64,000 nt of DNA from Pogonophryne albipinna (taxonomy: Eukaryota; Chordata; Actinopteri; Perciformes; Artedidraconidae): positions 310,001-374,000 of the forward strand of contig JAPTMU010000086.1 in the NCBI GenBank assembly GCA_028583405.1, given 5' to 3'. Positions within the stretch are counted from its first letter, which is position 1; each line of letters starts with the position of its first letter. Below the pieces are notes generated by a model, which was not told the DNA's origin, made no database searches, and saw nothing but the letters and a program-made list of their open reading frames with translations. The position numbers and the translations under genes are program-made. Positions 48,889 to 59,841 of the stretch are shown here, in pieces.

Positions 48889-49185
48889 CTGAGGTTACCT
48901 ACTGTAACCCAGCTTCTATGAGTAAATGGCGCAGCCCTCTAAGCGCTGGGCCCCACTGGCTCTACGAATAGCTGAAGAAAAGTTATTTTGTATGGGAGCA
49001 GATTGCCGGGCCTCCTTCCTATTTATACCGGAAGGGAGCCCGAGGGTGGGACCCACCTTGCGGGTGGGCGTGGACTACAAGTTTTCAGTGCTGCGCGGGG
49101 GCGCAGGGGGATTACCCAATCGCGATAGCCTTAGAGGGCTGCGCCATTTACTCATAGAAGCTGGGGTTACAGTAGTTAACCTCAG
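48889..49185 (-). repeat. DIRS terminal unit (left end), palindromic borders and TATA
   Basis: It begins CTGAGGTTACCTACTGTAAC and ends GTTAACCTCAG. On the minus strand it has CCGGTATAAATAGG, oriented toward the DIRS coding units, so it could have served as their promoter. Confidence 0.75.
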
Positions 49186-49211
49186 TTTTAAAGTCTGAAA
49201 ATCAGTGTGTT

Positions 49212-49412
49212 ACTTTAAAGGTCTCTTATTATACTATTGTTAGGCATATATTATAGGTCTCAGATATATAAAAAACATGTCTATGAAGTGTTTTGCTCAA
49301 AATACCAAACAGATCATGCATTCTAGCCTCATTCCCCTCTATTTCTGCCTGTTACTAAAGTGCTGATCCTGGGTCAGTAGCTTCAAACATTCACACTTCA
49401 ACATAAGGCATG
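49212..49412. repeat. Fragment of a TTAA-type interspersed repeat
   Basis: The segment starts TTTAAAGGTCTCTTATTATA and continues GGCATATATTATAGGTCTCA, a pattern I know as common in teleost intergenic DNA. No right end was found. Confidence 0.45.
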
Positions 49413-49419
49413 TTATGAG

Positions 49420-51250
49420 TAAAGATTAAGCAATAAGGTTGAGGGAATATGATACAACCTTGAGAACAAAATACTGTGGTCACTAACGAAACAGTGGATG
49501 TTTTGTAAAAAATAAAGTATATTGATTTATCAACTAAAATGATATGATACTGATTGGTTTTAATGTATGTTCATTTTCAACAATCATCAACTCTGGAATC
49601 AATATGATCAGTATTATGCATTTTACAAAGAAAGTTTGCATTATGATTTTTATGAATTGTATAAATTGAATTTTGAAATGTGATTAAAAATGTAATTGCA
49701 TTGATTTAATTGTGAAAACCCTCAAGACATATTTGTTAAAATACTATTTAGAGAAGGGAAGGTAAAACAATCCTAACAGGTTAATATAATACTTTTTTAC
49801 TACAGTGTATGTACTATGTTTCGGTAGTGACCATTTTTGGTAGAGGAAGAACATTCCAATACAGTCTGAAAATACGATATAAAAATGTACGGTTCTTTTA
49901 CTAGATATGTGTATTTTAGATATGGTACAAAATATATATGGACAACGTTTTGGGAAAAAAACATACACAATTTCAAAACTGTTCCAACCTGACTTTGCAC
50001 CAATTCGGTAGAATGGCCCATATATGTTTATTGGATAGATAAATCACCTATGAATTAATTGCTTCTGACCTCCTCAAGCAAATTTCTAAAATATCATAAT
50101 CTTTAAATAGTTCTTCATTGAATTTGTGCACAGTTAAGATAACATTCTCCAGGTGGTTAACATAATGCAGGATGTGCAGTTATAATTCAGCACTTCAAAG
50201 TGAGTCACATGAATTAATGAACATGTATGTCAGAAAGGCTTTATTTTCTATCCGGCAGACGGTGATGCAGAAAGGAAACTAATAAAATACCAAGCTGGTT
50301 ATAATGGTATTTCATTGAAGCACTGAAGCGTGTCTCAAGTTTACATCCTCAACTAAATCAAATATATTTGCTCAACAATATTCTGAATTTATTATGTTAT
50401 TACCCGCATGACCTTAGTGGATAATTTGTTTTGGTCCTTTTTCATTGTCATCACTGGAATGTGAAGTCCAGAAGGAATCGGCAGGAAATTACTGCTGCAG
50501 ATCATACTGTCAATAAAGATGTATTTTATCATTAATACTCAGGACAGCAGAGAGAATACTTAAGTACTAAATTCAATTCAGAGTAAGGTCACATTGCATT
50601 CTTTTATTTACATTCAATTATAATGTCTTTACATATCTTCTGTAAAATCGAGGGTCAAATTCAAGTTTTAACTTACAAAAAAATACATTACATCATTACA
50701 TTATACATTACTGTATAAAAAAATGGAAAGCATATTAAAACGTAAACTTACAGTACATACACTCCACAATACTTGAATATTTACATTCCTTCATGAAATA
50801 CATTCAGCAGAATATTAACATTGAACACAATCCAAGTACTTCTGCTTTACTCTGGAGCTCACCCTGGTGGTTATATTGGTGCAGCTCAATTCTTCCACAC
50901 AAATGTAAGAGCAAGAGACGTGCAATTTATTTTTTTACTTCCAATGATGGTTAAAATGAAGTTATGAAATAAAACATTACTCATTCCCTTTATGAGTGGC
51001 GCAGTATCACACTTCTGTGTTCATATTCTGTGGCCCTTCATGTTTCCAAATGAGAATACAAAATGACTAAGGAATGTTCACTTATTACAAGAAAACTATA
51101 AAAGGTTTATGTGCAAAACAATAGCATTAGCTAGCTTCCATTTGTTAGGGTCAGACAATGAACTCAAGGGTACACTTTGATGGAGTTTGAGAGAGATACT
51201 TTTGATTATATTAAGCATTTCCAGCCCAAAAGATATTCTATGTTGGTCTC
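49420..51250. other. AT-rich intergenic stretch, no gene recognised
   Basis: There are no domain-bearing frames. Part of it may be the long 3' UTR of the EP1-type gene, since AATAAA signals on the minus strand occur near 51256 and 50602. Confidence 0.5.
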
Positions 51251-51255
51251 TCTTC

Positions 51256-51261
51256 TTTATT
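51256..51261 (-). terminator. ptger1: Candidate poly(A) signal of ptger1
   Basis: AATAAA on the minus strand lies about 57 nt after the stop codon. More distal signals exist, so this may not be the one used. Confidence 0.35.
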
Positions 51262-51317
51262 CTCAGGGTTCTGTAAATGTTCACCTGAGGACAAAGTACT
51301 TATCAGCTTCCCTCAGC

Positions 51318-54019
51318 TCAAACTTGGTTGACTTGATGCTTCTCTGAGCTGGGGAAAGAGGTGGGCTCCCAGCGGCCGATGATAGTCCCCCTCAGTCCTG
51401 CCTGGCACTTAGCGATGAGGTAGATTTTGCGGAGAACGGTGCGCCGCAGCAGGATGTAGACCCAGGGGTCCAGAATCTGGTTCCATGTGGCCAGCCTCAC
51501 GGCCATCACCATCAGGGTTTTATAGCTGGATAGGTCCTCTTCTATGGATCCTGTGTAGGAGCGGATCGCCGACATCAGGCTAAAGATCTGCAGGGGTGAA
51601 CATCTTGTATTACAACATGATGAAAGGGTAAAACTACTGCATAAGTTACAAATAATTTATATAATTTTGTTGTATTATCACATCCAACACATTATGTTAT
51701 TTTTCGCACCCGTATCAGCATACATGAAACATGTTGGACAAATCTCTTCATCAGTAGTGGAATACGTTTTCAGATGTATAAACACTCTATTACAAAAAAG
51801 TCTCACATTCAAAATGTTACTTAAGTAGAAGTACCAAAAGTAACAGTATAGTCATTAGGAAAAACACTTTATTTCAGTACAATGTTGATTATATTAATGG
51901 ATTATAATCATGGATGCATTAATGTCTTCATTACACTAATATTGAACTTGTAAATGAGTGGCTAGTTTGTACCTTATAAATTGCTGGATAGATTCACCTA
52001 TAATCATCATCCTTCACAATCTGTAATGTATGTTATGCACTATCAATTTAAACCTGCAAAGTTAGTAAAGCTCTAAAGTTAATGTAGTGGAGTAAAAAAG
52101 TAGAATATTTACATCCGAGATGTACAAAAGTACAAATATTGAGTAAATCCGCTTGATTACATTCCACTACTGCTCTTTAGACTACTTCATTTAGTGATTT
52201 GTTACAAATATGATATATATAATATATTCTTCTGCCTGCCCCAATTTGAAGGAGAATTCATGCAGCAGATTTTACATTCAGTGTTTGTTTGTAGAATCTC
52301 TTCCTCTTGACACGAAGTTGTCTGAATTTGGTTTTAGTGGATTTCCTATTGAATTGACATTCCGTTTTTCCTTTAGTTACTTCAGGCCTATTTGACTTGG
52401 TTAAACTGTAGGAAGGTCAAGTGGATAGTGAGCATCCATAAAAAGAAAAACGCTCAATATTTGTATGGTCTACACCAGTGTCTTATTTTTTAAATATTTT
52501 TAATCTGTTGCTATTTTCCTACTTGTATTCAGCAAGTAGTCTTAAAAGATAATGCTTTCTGGGTAGTAAAAATACTTAAAGGAGCCCTATGATGCTTTTT
52601 GGTTCTCCCTTTCCTGTAGTATGTTATAGATTTGCTGCATGTAAACGGTCTGCAAAGGATCAAATTCAAAAGCTCCCTTTCAGAGTGAGTTTCTCTCCCA
52701 CAAGGGTGAAAAGAGATGCTGCAGCACAGGCAATATGAGAACTATAAAGAGAGCTAACAAGTCACAGTGGAGGAACAACATACTAATATGAAACCTGAAC
52801 ATGAGCATAATAGCTCTTTAATTTGCAATGGGCAAAAGTTTGTTTTAAAACTTTCTATCAACACTGTAAAACAGTTAAATAAATAAATATGTATTATGTT
52901 GCAGAGATAGCCACTGAAAAATAACCTGCATCATACATTGTTCCAGCTGTGTGAAAATGACATGCTGTTATCGAACTACAGGCATCATAAGAAAGGGACA
53001 ACAAATCCAAAGACCTTTACTTATACAATAGCACTTTTTCTAAATGAGTGCTCTGAGTGCCAGTGCATACCTAGCAGAAAGGTGAAGTGATCTCATTATC
53101 GCCCAACCTTGTGTGCTCATCCCCTCTCATTGTACCTTCTATGACTCACCAGCAGAGGGCTCCAGCAAATGCAGGAGGTGACCATGATGCCGACCAGCTG
53201 CACCACCATCTCTATATCATGAGACTTTGCTGAGTGATGCGAGCCGGGCTTCCTCCTGAGCCTCGCCAGCACCAGGGTCAGTCCACTGATGGTGTTACAC
53301 ACCAGCGCCACAGCCAGTGAGGCCATCCCCAGCCCAGAGAACAGCACCACGAACGCCACGTCCACCTCCTGAGTGTCACTGAGCACTTTGATGAAACACC
53401 AGGTCCCTGGGTCCTGGTAGGCGTAGGAGCCCAGCTGAAAGCAAGGCAGCAGGGCCACACACAGAGCCGCCAGCCAGATGGCAGACAGGCAGATCTTTGC
53501 ACGTGTTTTGGTGACTAGAGAGGAGTGCAGTAGAGGCTTCGTGACACCCAGGCAGCGCTCAGCAGCCATGGCACAGCCCATGAAGAGTGGGCACAGGCCG
53601 AAGAACACCATGCTGCCACCCAGGAACTGACACATCCCATCGGAGGAGTTGAAGTCATCAGGGTGAACGCCTCCAGAGAGGTAGAGTCTGAGCACCAGGG
53701 CACCAGGGATCACGTGCCCAATGAAGTCTGTAAACACCAGAGAAGAGGCAAACAGAAGGAATGTGGCTTTGTTGCGCCGGCGCTGCTGGGAGTAGGCATT
53801 GGCCAGGATGAAGAGGGCCACGATGTTGGAGATGATGCCCAGTGTCATGGACAGTATGACCACAATGACTCCACTGGTGGTGGGCTGCAGCAGGGTGAGG
53901 TTTCCCTGCTGAGACAGCCCTTCAACTGCCACCCTGGCCTCCACTTTCCCCCCGCTGTCATTAGAGGACCGAGGGAGGAGCAGGGAGGATGAGGAGTTGT
54001 AATGGCTCAAAGCTAACAT
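51318..54019 (-). CDS. ptger1: Prostaglandin E2 receptor EP1 subtype (GPCR)
   Basis: The coding exons are 53150-54019 and 51318-51587, joined in phase 0 by CTG|GTGAGT and CTGCAG|ATC: 379 residues. The extracellular N-terminus has sequons (NSS, NDS, NLT). TM1 begins at SGVIVVILSMTLGIISNIVA. TM3 ends with AAERCLGVTKPLL in place of the usual DRY. The second extracellular loop has the prostanoid-receptor signature GSYAYQDPGTWCFI. TM6 has HDIEMVVQLVGIMV and SCICWSPLL. TM7 has AVRLATWNQILDPWVYILLR, whose Arg binds the prostaglandin carboxylate in this family. The TM6 and TM7 blocks point to EP1. EP1 receptors signal through Ca2+ from the plasma membrane. The intron after TM6 is at the conserved prostanoid-receptor position. 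I chose Met 54019 because an acceptor (TTGTCTTGCAG) removes the upstream Met at 54085. The a/b paralogue is undetermined. Confidence 0.94.
52576..52821. mobile_element. TTAA-bounded MITE copy in the ptger1 intron
   Basis: The element at 52580-52817 lies between TTAA at 52576-52579 and 52818-52821. It starts AGGAGCCCTATGATGC and ends GCATAATAGCTCT. It shares TGCATGTAAACGGTCTGCAA with the copies at 20313 and 59067. Confidence 0.75.
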
Positions 54020-54060
54020 CACTGAACTGTGAACGGAAGGAGGTCCATAGTTAAGGGAGG

Positions 54061-55560
54061 CTGCAAGACAAAGAAGAAAGACCAAATGAGCTGTGGATCT
54101 TAAGAGAAAACAAAGTGAAAAAATAAAAATAAGTGAACATTTATGTCAAAAACTGAAACTGTAAACTTAACAGATTTGGAACTAAATGGACATCAATGGG
54201 ACATCTTGGAGTGACATGTTAGTCAGTGTTTTCCACCACATCAATAACGCACCATATCATTGAATTTATATGATATAATTGTGTTGTATTCCTTCACACA
54301 CTTATTGATGTGGTGGAAAACACTGACTAACATGTCACTCCAAAATGTCCCATAGATGTCCATTTAGAAGCATCAAAGCTGTGTAACTTCAAATAAGGAA
54401 ACTTTAAATAGGCCTTAGATATGTTAATATTTGTTCCGTGCCTTTAGGTTGAGGGACTTCTAATAATAAACAATACTTAGTTAAATACTTGAATACATTT
54501 TTCTTCATAATGCTCTTTCAAACATGACTTGACAGCTGTTTACCCTGTGAATAGTGTCCAGCTATCATGAAAAATCACAAGGCAAGTGTCCGAGCTGCAG
54601 TGTAGCATGATTGTGAGTGGAGACTGACTTAGGTTGCGTTTGGCTGGAGGTCAAATACAGGTCACAAACAGGACAATGACACACTCCTGCATATTAAAAT
54701 ACATCACGGCTAAGCAATGTAGGCATAAATGAATGAGAAAGAGTAAATAAATATATATCCGATTTTTCATAAATGTCCCTTATGATAAATATAGCTCTAT
54801 CTCATCTTACCGTTATCTTATTTTGTCTAAAGGAGTCCAATGTGATGTAAAGAAAAGAAACCTATAAGCTGATGTTCTGTACTTAACTGTATATAGAAAC
54901 AGACATTTATTCAGAAAACATTTGTTCACCTTTTTTTTACCTATATGTGCAAAATGCAAATACATGTAAGTGAACCATTATACTTGCTAACTTCTATATA
55001 TTTTTTACTCAAGCATTGTAGGAATGCTATAAGTGTAAAAATAACATATTGTGTAAGCAAATATATATTTATGTTGTTGACTCAATGAATTAAGAGAAAG
55101 AAAGAAACAGTCTAAATATTCAGATTTAAAAAGAAAAACACCATACATTTGCTCTTGGTTGCACCTCTTTGCAGGATGTTGCAGTTTGTAAGAAAGTACA
55201 GAAATACAATGCTCACTGTGATAATACAAACGCTATGTGTCGAGTTATAGTCAGACATTTAAAAACATGCAATCTATCCGACATTTTGCTTTAGGAACAA
55301 ATTCACTTAAGGCCTGTTATTTTGCTTTAAAATAAAGAAATATCTTACCACTACATAGTATAGATATCCTTCCCAGTCCAGCTGAACAACATGAAGATAG
55401 TTTTCACTGTCCAACAGATATCATCCAGAAACAAACACTTTCAGCAAATTCCACAGATGTCTTTTTCCTTTAGATCAGAAATCCTGTTTCCCCTTCATAA
55501 AGTCCAATGCACCTCCTCAGCGGAGTATTTCCCGAGACTGTATCCGTCTGGATCCTTCAT
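54061..55560 (-). other. ptger1: ptger1 5' intron and non-coding exon
   Basis: A donor (TG|GTAAGA, exon end 55349) and the acceptor at 54061-54063 define an intron of about 1.3 kb in the 5' UTR. The non-coding first exon would run from about 55590 to 55349. Confidence 0.5.
54182..54367. repeat. Near-perfect hairpin MITE, arms about 65 bp
   Basis: The left arm CTAAATGGACATCAATGGGA ... TCCACCACATCAATAA (54182-54247) is inverted at 54303-54367 with only about three mismatches. The loop is about 55 bp of AT-rich DNA. It lies in the ptger1 5' UTR intron. Confidence 0.85.
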
Positions 55561-55612
55561 GGTGGCTTGACGGTTGTAAATTATCCCCACTGACACTCAA
55601 ATACCGAGCCAC

Positions 55613-55624
55613 GTTTTTATAGCG
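55613..55624 (-). promoter_or_regulatory. ptger1: TATA box of ptger1
   Basis: GCTATAAAAACG on the minus strand lies about 270 bp upstream of the inferred first-exon donor. A start near 55590 would give a first exon of about 240 nt. Confidence 0.5.
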
Positions 55625-55640
55625 CTTCCTTCTGCCTCCT

Positions 55641-55675
55641 GTGAGTGTGTGTGTGTGTGTGTGTGTGGGGGGGGC
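55641..55675. repeat. (GT)n followed by a G run
   Basis: About 12 GT units are followed by eight G, just upstream of the ptger1 TATA box. Confidence 0.9.
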
Positions 55676-55679
55676 GTCT

Positions 55680-58600
55680 CTGTGCAGTCAAGTTCACGTC
55701 TCTGCTGTCGCTTCTCTGTATACATTCACACAGTAAGCGCACTTTAATGCGTTTACTCACTTTATGCGTGTCACGTCCATTCCTAAGAAATTATCTCAAA
55801 TTGGCGTATTTTACCTCGAGGCAGAACAGTGTGTACAGCAAAGCTTTACTTTACAGTTATAAGTCATCTTTTAACGTCTCCAAGATGTGCAGACTTCACA
55901 GGGTTAGGATTTTATCGACCAGTTATTAGGTGAAGACATTGTTAAGCATTTTGTTTTCTGGAGTCTAGATCTATTTGGTTTCATCCACTACATCATTTTG
56001 TAGATGTTTAATGCGCAATCCTGTGCTCAAAAATAACCTCGGAGGTATCAGTTATCCAGAGAGATCGAGTTCATGGTGGATGTGCTGTTTATCAGTTTGC
56101 TGTTGGAGACGTTTTCTATTTCACCTCCCTGAAAAAAAGACATCAGAGAAAATGCTGCTGGACTGTTATTTAGAAAATGTATTAAATGTAATATGATGTA
56201 CTTTGTTTTGCATTTTTATCTTTTTCCAAACTTTATTAAAGGACTTTTGCATTCATAGGAATGATGTAAACATATACTTTTCAAACCTACCAAACTTGTA
56301 AGGACTTAATCAACCCCTATCCATTCCTTCTGGGATCCACTCATGAAGTAAGTACAATACAATTTTGCAATTGACCAAACACTAATATTGGGGAAAAGAC
56401 AAAAATAAACCACATACAAATATATATAAAAAAAAGATGCAATAATAATAACAATACATTATATTTATATAGCACTTTTCTCGGACTCAAAGACACTTTA
56501 CAGTGTGAGGGAGGGTAGACAAACAAGGACAGGCAATAACAAACAACAACAAAAAATAAAAAATGTTTATCTGGCAGCTAGGTGTATCACATAAATTCCT
56601 TTACATATTCAATTAATGGAGCTCACACAATGTTCATCTTACGTTCTTGAGCTGGAGCAATGATAAAACTTCCTGTGCCCACTTTTTGAAGCTAGGAAGT
56701 TTCTTAGATTTCCAATTCAAAATATTTAGCATCCATGTTATGAGGTTATTTAATGCTGTTGCTTTCTTTACGCATTTGTAGTATAAGTTTATATAGTTGA
56801 TATTTCCAAGATGTTCGTGACTGGGTTGGGTCTAAAAGGCACCTATTACAAAGACCCGAAAGGCATTCAAATTGGTAGGACCAGAAATACGAAGAGACAG
56901 GAAGGCGTTAATAGAGGGGTATATTCTAGCTAGTCTTTCATTGCAGTAATGTACCCTGTGGAACTTGCATTGGTATTGTTGATCCAAATACCTACATGTT
57001 ATGGAAACTCATAGTAAAAGTATGGAAATGTAATATTGGCCCTCATCAAGGCTCCAGATGTTCCTCAAGGACTGTGATCTTCCTAATGGTTTTTGCAGCT
57101 GTATTCAGGGAAACATGTCCTTTTTCTTCTCTTTGATTGACACTCTAAGAGGGGAAACCACGAGAAGGCATAATGTATTTCTGATTTTGGTCCTCTCGCT
57201 AAACACTCGGGACAGGTGGTCATGTTTGTTTTCATTTTACAAAGACCTGGCAAGCAGCTGGATCACATTCTTAGACATGCTGAGGTTTGGAAAAAGGGTA
57301 AAAGCAACAACTCAAATTAGCTTCAGGTTCACAGGAGAGAGGCTGGAGAACGGCACTGACATATTAATTGGTTTAATTGGTATAATAATTTGCTGGACAA
57401 TTCTACTGATTGGCAACTATGTATTAAATCTGTCAACTGACAGCTGTCATTTAACAGTGTATTGCATTTAGGCCTTAAACATGAAAAATGTCTATTAGAA
57501 AAAAAATGTTCAGTAAATTGAACTGTTGAAAGAGAGGTTTAAGGAATGAAATATACAAACACATTTCACAGCTGCAGAGAATGAGCAGGAAAACATTTGG
57601 TTTGGACATAGAACCACTTCCATGTTAACTTTAAAAGAGACAGTTAACAGACCTGCTAGCATGCTAGGAGGCTACACTTAGGTACGGCATTGTGTTTAAA
57701 CTAAATGCTAATGTTGGCATGTTAACATACTCACATCATGTACAATGATGATGATATTAATCAGGTATACCATATTTGCCATGTTAGCATGCTAACTTGC
57801 TAATTAGCATTAAAGCGATACAAGGCCGATGGGTATGATGCAGTTCTGACAATGGTAAGGGAATACAAGTCATCCTGAGGGACATTAATGTTTGTATAGG
57901 CCTGGTTGTTGGAAAAAAGTATTCTCAATAGGCTACTCAATCATCATTAATGTACATGCTGTGCCCCCCTGTTTGGTCAGAAACTTTTCTAGTTGGGGTC
58001 CCCATTGGGTAATTGGAAATATTTTCGAGCGTCCTAACCTGGTTCCCACCGAGATGGGTAGGATTAATCTGATAATAATGACAAAATACAAAGCTCCAAC
58101 TGCATATGTTATTATGGATTGAACATGGTGGTGGTAGTAGCAAGTTGATTTACTCAGGTACTGTACTTATTTTTAAGTACTTAACTTAAGTATTTTAACT
58201 TTTGCGTCTTTGTACGTCTACTCCACTACAATTCAGAGGTAAATGGGAACCATGAATGTCAGTTTATGTTAAAACTATTTTGAAGAATTTCACTCCACAA
58301 CATTTGTTTTTATGTCGTTCCCATTGTCTATCTTCCCTCGTTTGCTGTCAAATCTCCAATGCAGACATAAAATACAAGGAACATCCTGGTAGCACTATAG
58401 GAAAGTCAGGGGATCACCAGAGTCTCTGGAGACCACACATTTCTGTTCTACATAAAAGAGCAATCCATCAAATACATTTTGACATATCACTGTAAAAACA
58501 CACAGTCAGAAAAGGAAGCAATTTTATTCACATTTAGTTCTGACCAGACCGTCATTGATTTCAAAGCCTACAAAAAAGGAATTTAATAGAATAGACATGG

Positions 58601-59060
58601 CATGTTGGGAGGTAAATGCTGAACTACATTGCTTTTGCTTGTATTGGCTTCATTTATCTTATCAGCACATCAGAATAGACATGTTTCAATATGTGCTGCT
58701 TCTGGACTAAAGAGATATGTCTGATTGTCTTCCTTTCCTGGTTCCCATTGAGACTCAACAATCAAGCGTTTGGCAGCCGTGTGTGTTTTTACTCCGTCTC
58801 TGAAAGCAGACCCTGTTGCCCCCATTTTCCTCATCAATTGCTCTTATAAATGGAACCATTGGCCTCTCCAGCCTGCTGGCTCTTCCAATACTAAGTCTGG
58901 GGTTTATGGGTTTGAGGCCCCTTCTACACCCTTTCCCCTTCCACTGACCACAAAGTGAAAACCTCAGACTGCATACCTGATGATCTTTGAAGCTCTCGGA
59001 GATGGAGAAGAGAAGCTATACAATTTGGAAACGTTAAGTGCAAGATATCTTGTTTTGACA
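55680..59060. other. Intergenic stretch, no gene recognised
   Basis: The longest frame (57058-57471, 137 aa) has no domain and no neighbouring exon, and I take it as chance. A LINE tail lies at about 56450-56520. Confidence 0.55.
56450..56520. repeat. LINE-type tail fragment
   Basis: TTATATTTATATAGCACTTT followed by CTCAAAGACACTTTACAG matches the tail type at 3815-3870. Confidence 0.6.
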
Positions 59061-59062
59061 TT

Positions 59063-59841
59063 TTAAAGGTCCCATGTCATGCTTTTCCGGTTATTACCCG
59101 TCCCCTTGTGTGTTATGCAGCTTTTTCTGCATGTAAACGGTGTGCAGAGTCACAAACCCTCAAAGTACACGCTGTAGAGAGTAAAACTCTAACACAGAAA
59201 ATACCTGTCTGTGATGCCCCAGAACGCCTCGTTGGAGATTTCTCTTTTTCCATTTCTCTTTTTCCATTTTATTCTTCCTGAGTATATTGACGTGACCATA
59301 CCCAGGTCCAAATGGACCAATCCGTGGAGCTCCTCACACACACACACTCACTCAGCCTTATCTTTTCTCAGCCACGGCTCCGTGGATCTCCACTCACAGT
59401 TGTGCTCAGGCTGAGTTCCTCTGTGTCTCGCTGTCTCGCAGACCCCACGCAGCAACCAGGAAACGACACCAGTAATCCAGCTCACACTGTCCGCCCTCAC
59501 AGCAGCGAGCCCCGCAACGTCCCGCCAACACGGCACCCAGACCCCACGCAGCATTCTCATCTGTTTGTCATTACTGGTGTCCTTTTCTGGTTGCTAACAA
59601 ACGCCATTGTAACACATAAACACACATCAGAGCACAGTGGGCTCATAAGGAGGGAAGGGGGGGGGGGGGGCAGGAGCTCCAAAAAGCCGTTTAGGACAGA
59701 GAGTGAATACACATACTATACAGAGATGCTGTATGAGAAACCAATGTGATTTTGGAACATTGAACCTTGTAAATCTATTCTAGGAGACCTCAACAATGAT
59801 TAATATGATCAGTAGAAATTGCCATGTCATGGGACCTTTAA
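59063..59841. mobile_element. Complete TTAA-bounded MITE, ends AGGTCCCATG
   Basis: TTAA at 59063-59066 and 59838-59841 flank the inverted ends AGGTCCCATGTCATGC and AGGTCCCATGACATGGC. At 771 bp it has no credible coding capacity. It contains a poly-G run at about 59659-59672. It is the best-preserved copy of the family also seen at 6139, 20313 and 52580. Confidence 0.82.

Larger units (their letters stand above)
42709..49185 (-). mobile_element. Composite DIRS-like (tyrosine recombinase) retroelement with inverted ends
   Basis: The outer about 445 bp on each side (42709-43154 and 48740-49185) are inverted copies of one another. The minus strand carries, from 5' to 3': a partial RT-RNase H-recombinase unit (48740-47115), an internal terminal-repeat piece (about 46940-47118), then gag-like, RT, RNase H and tyrosine-recombinase segments (46860-43488). 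Inverted terminal repeats plus a tyrosine recombinase and no integrase define the DIRS order. All reading frames are broken, so the copies are inactive. Two coding units in tandem suggest nested insertion or recombination between copies. Confidence 0.78.

Noticed and set aside
54020..54085. Upstream Met at 54085 as the ptger1 start
   Set aside because: A strong acceptor (TTCTTTGTCTTGCAG) lies between it and the receptor frame, so the Met would be intronic.
57058..57471. 137-aa plus-strand frame as a gene
   Set aside because: It has no domain, no splice partners and a composition like its surroundings.
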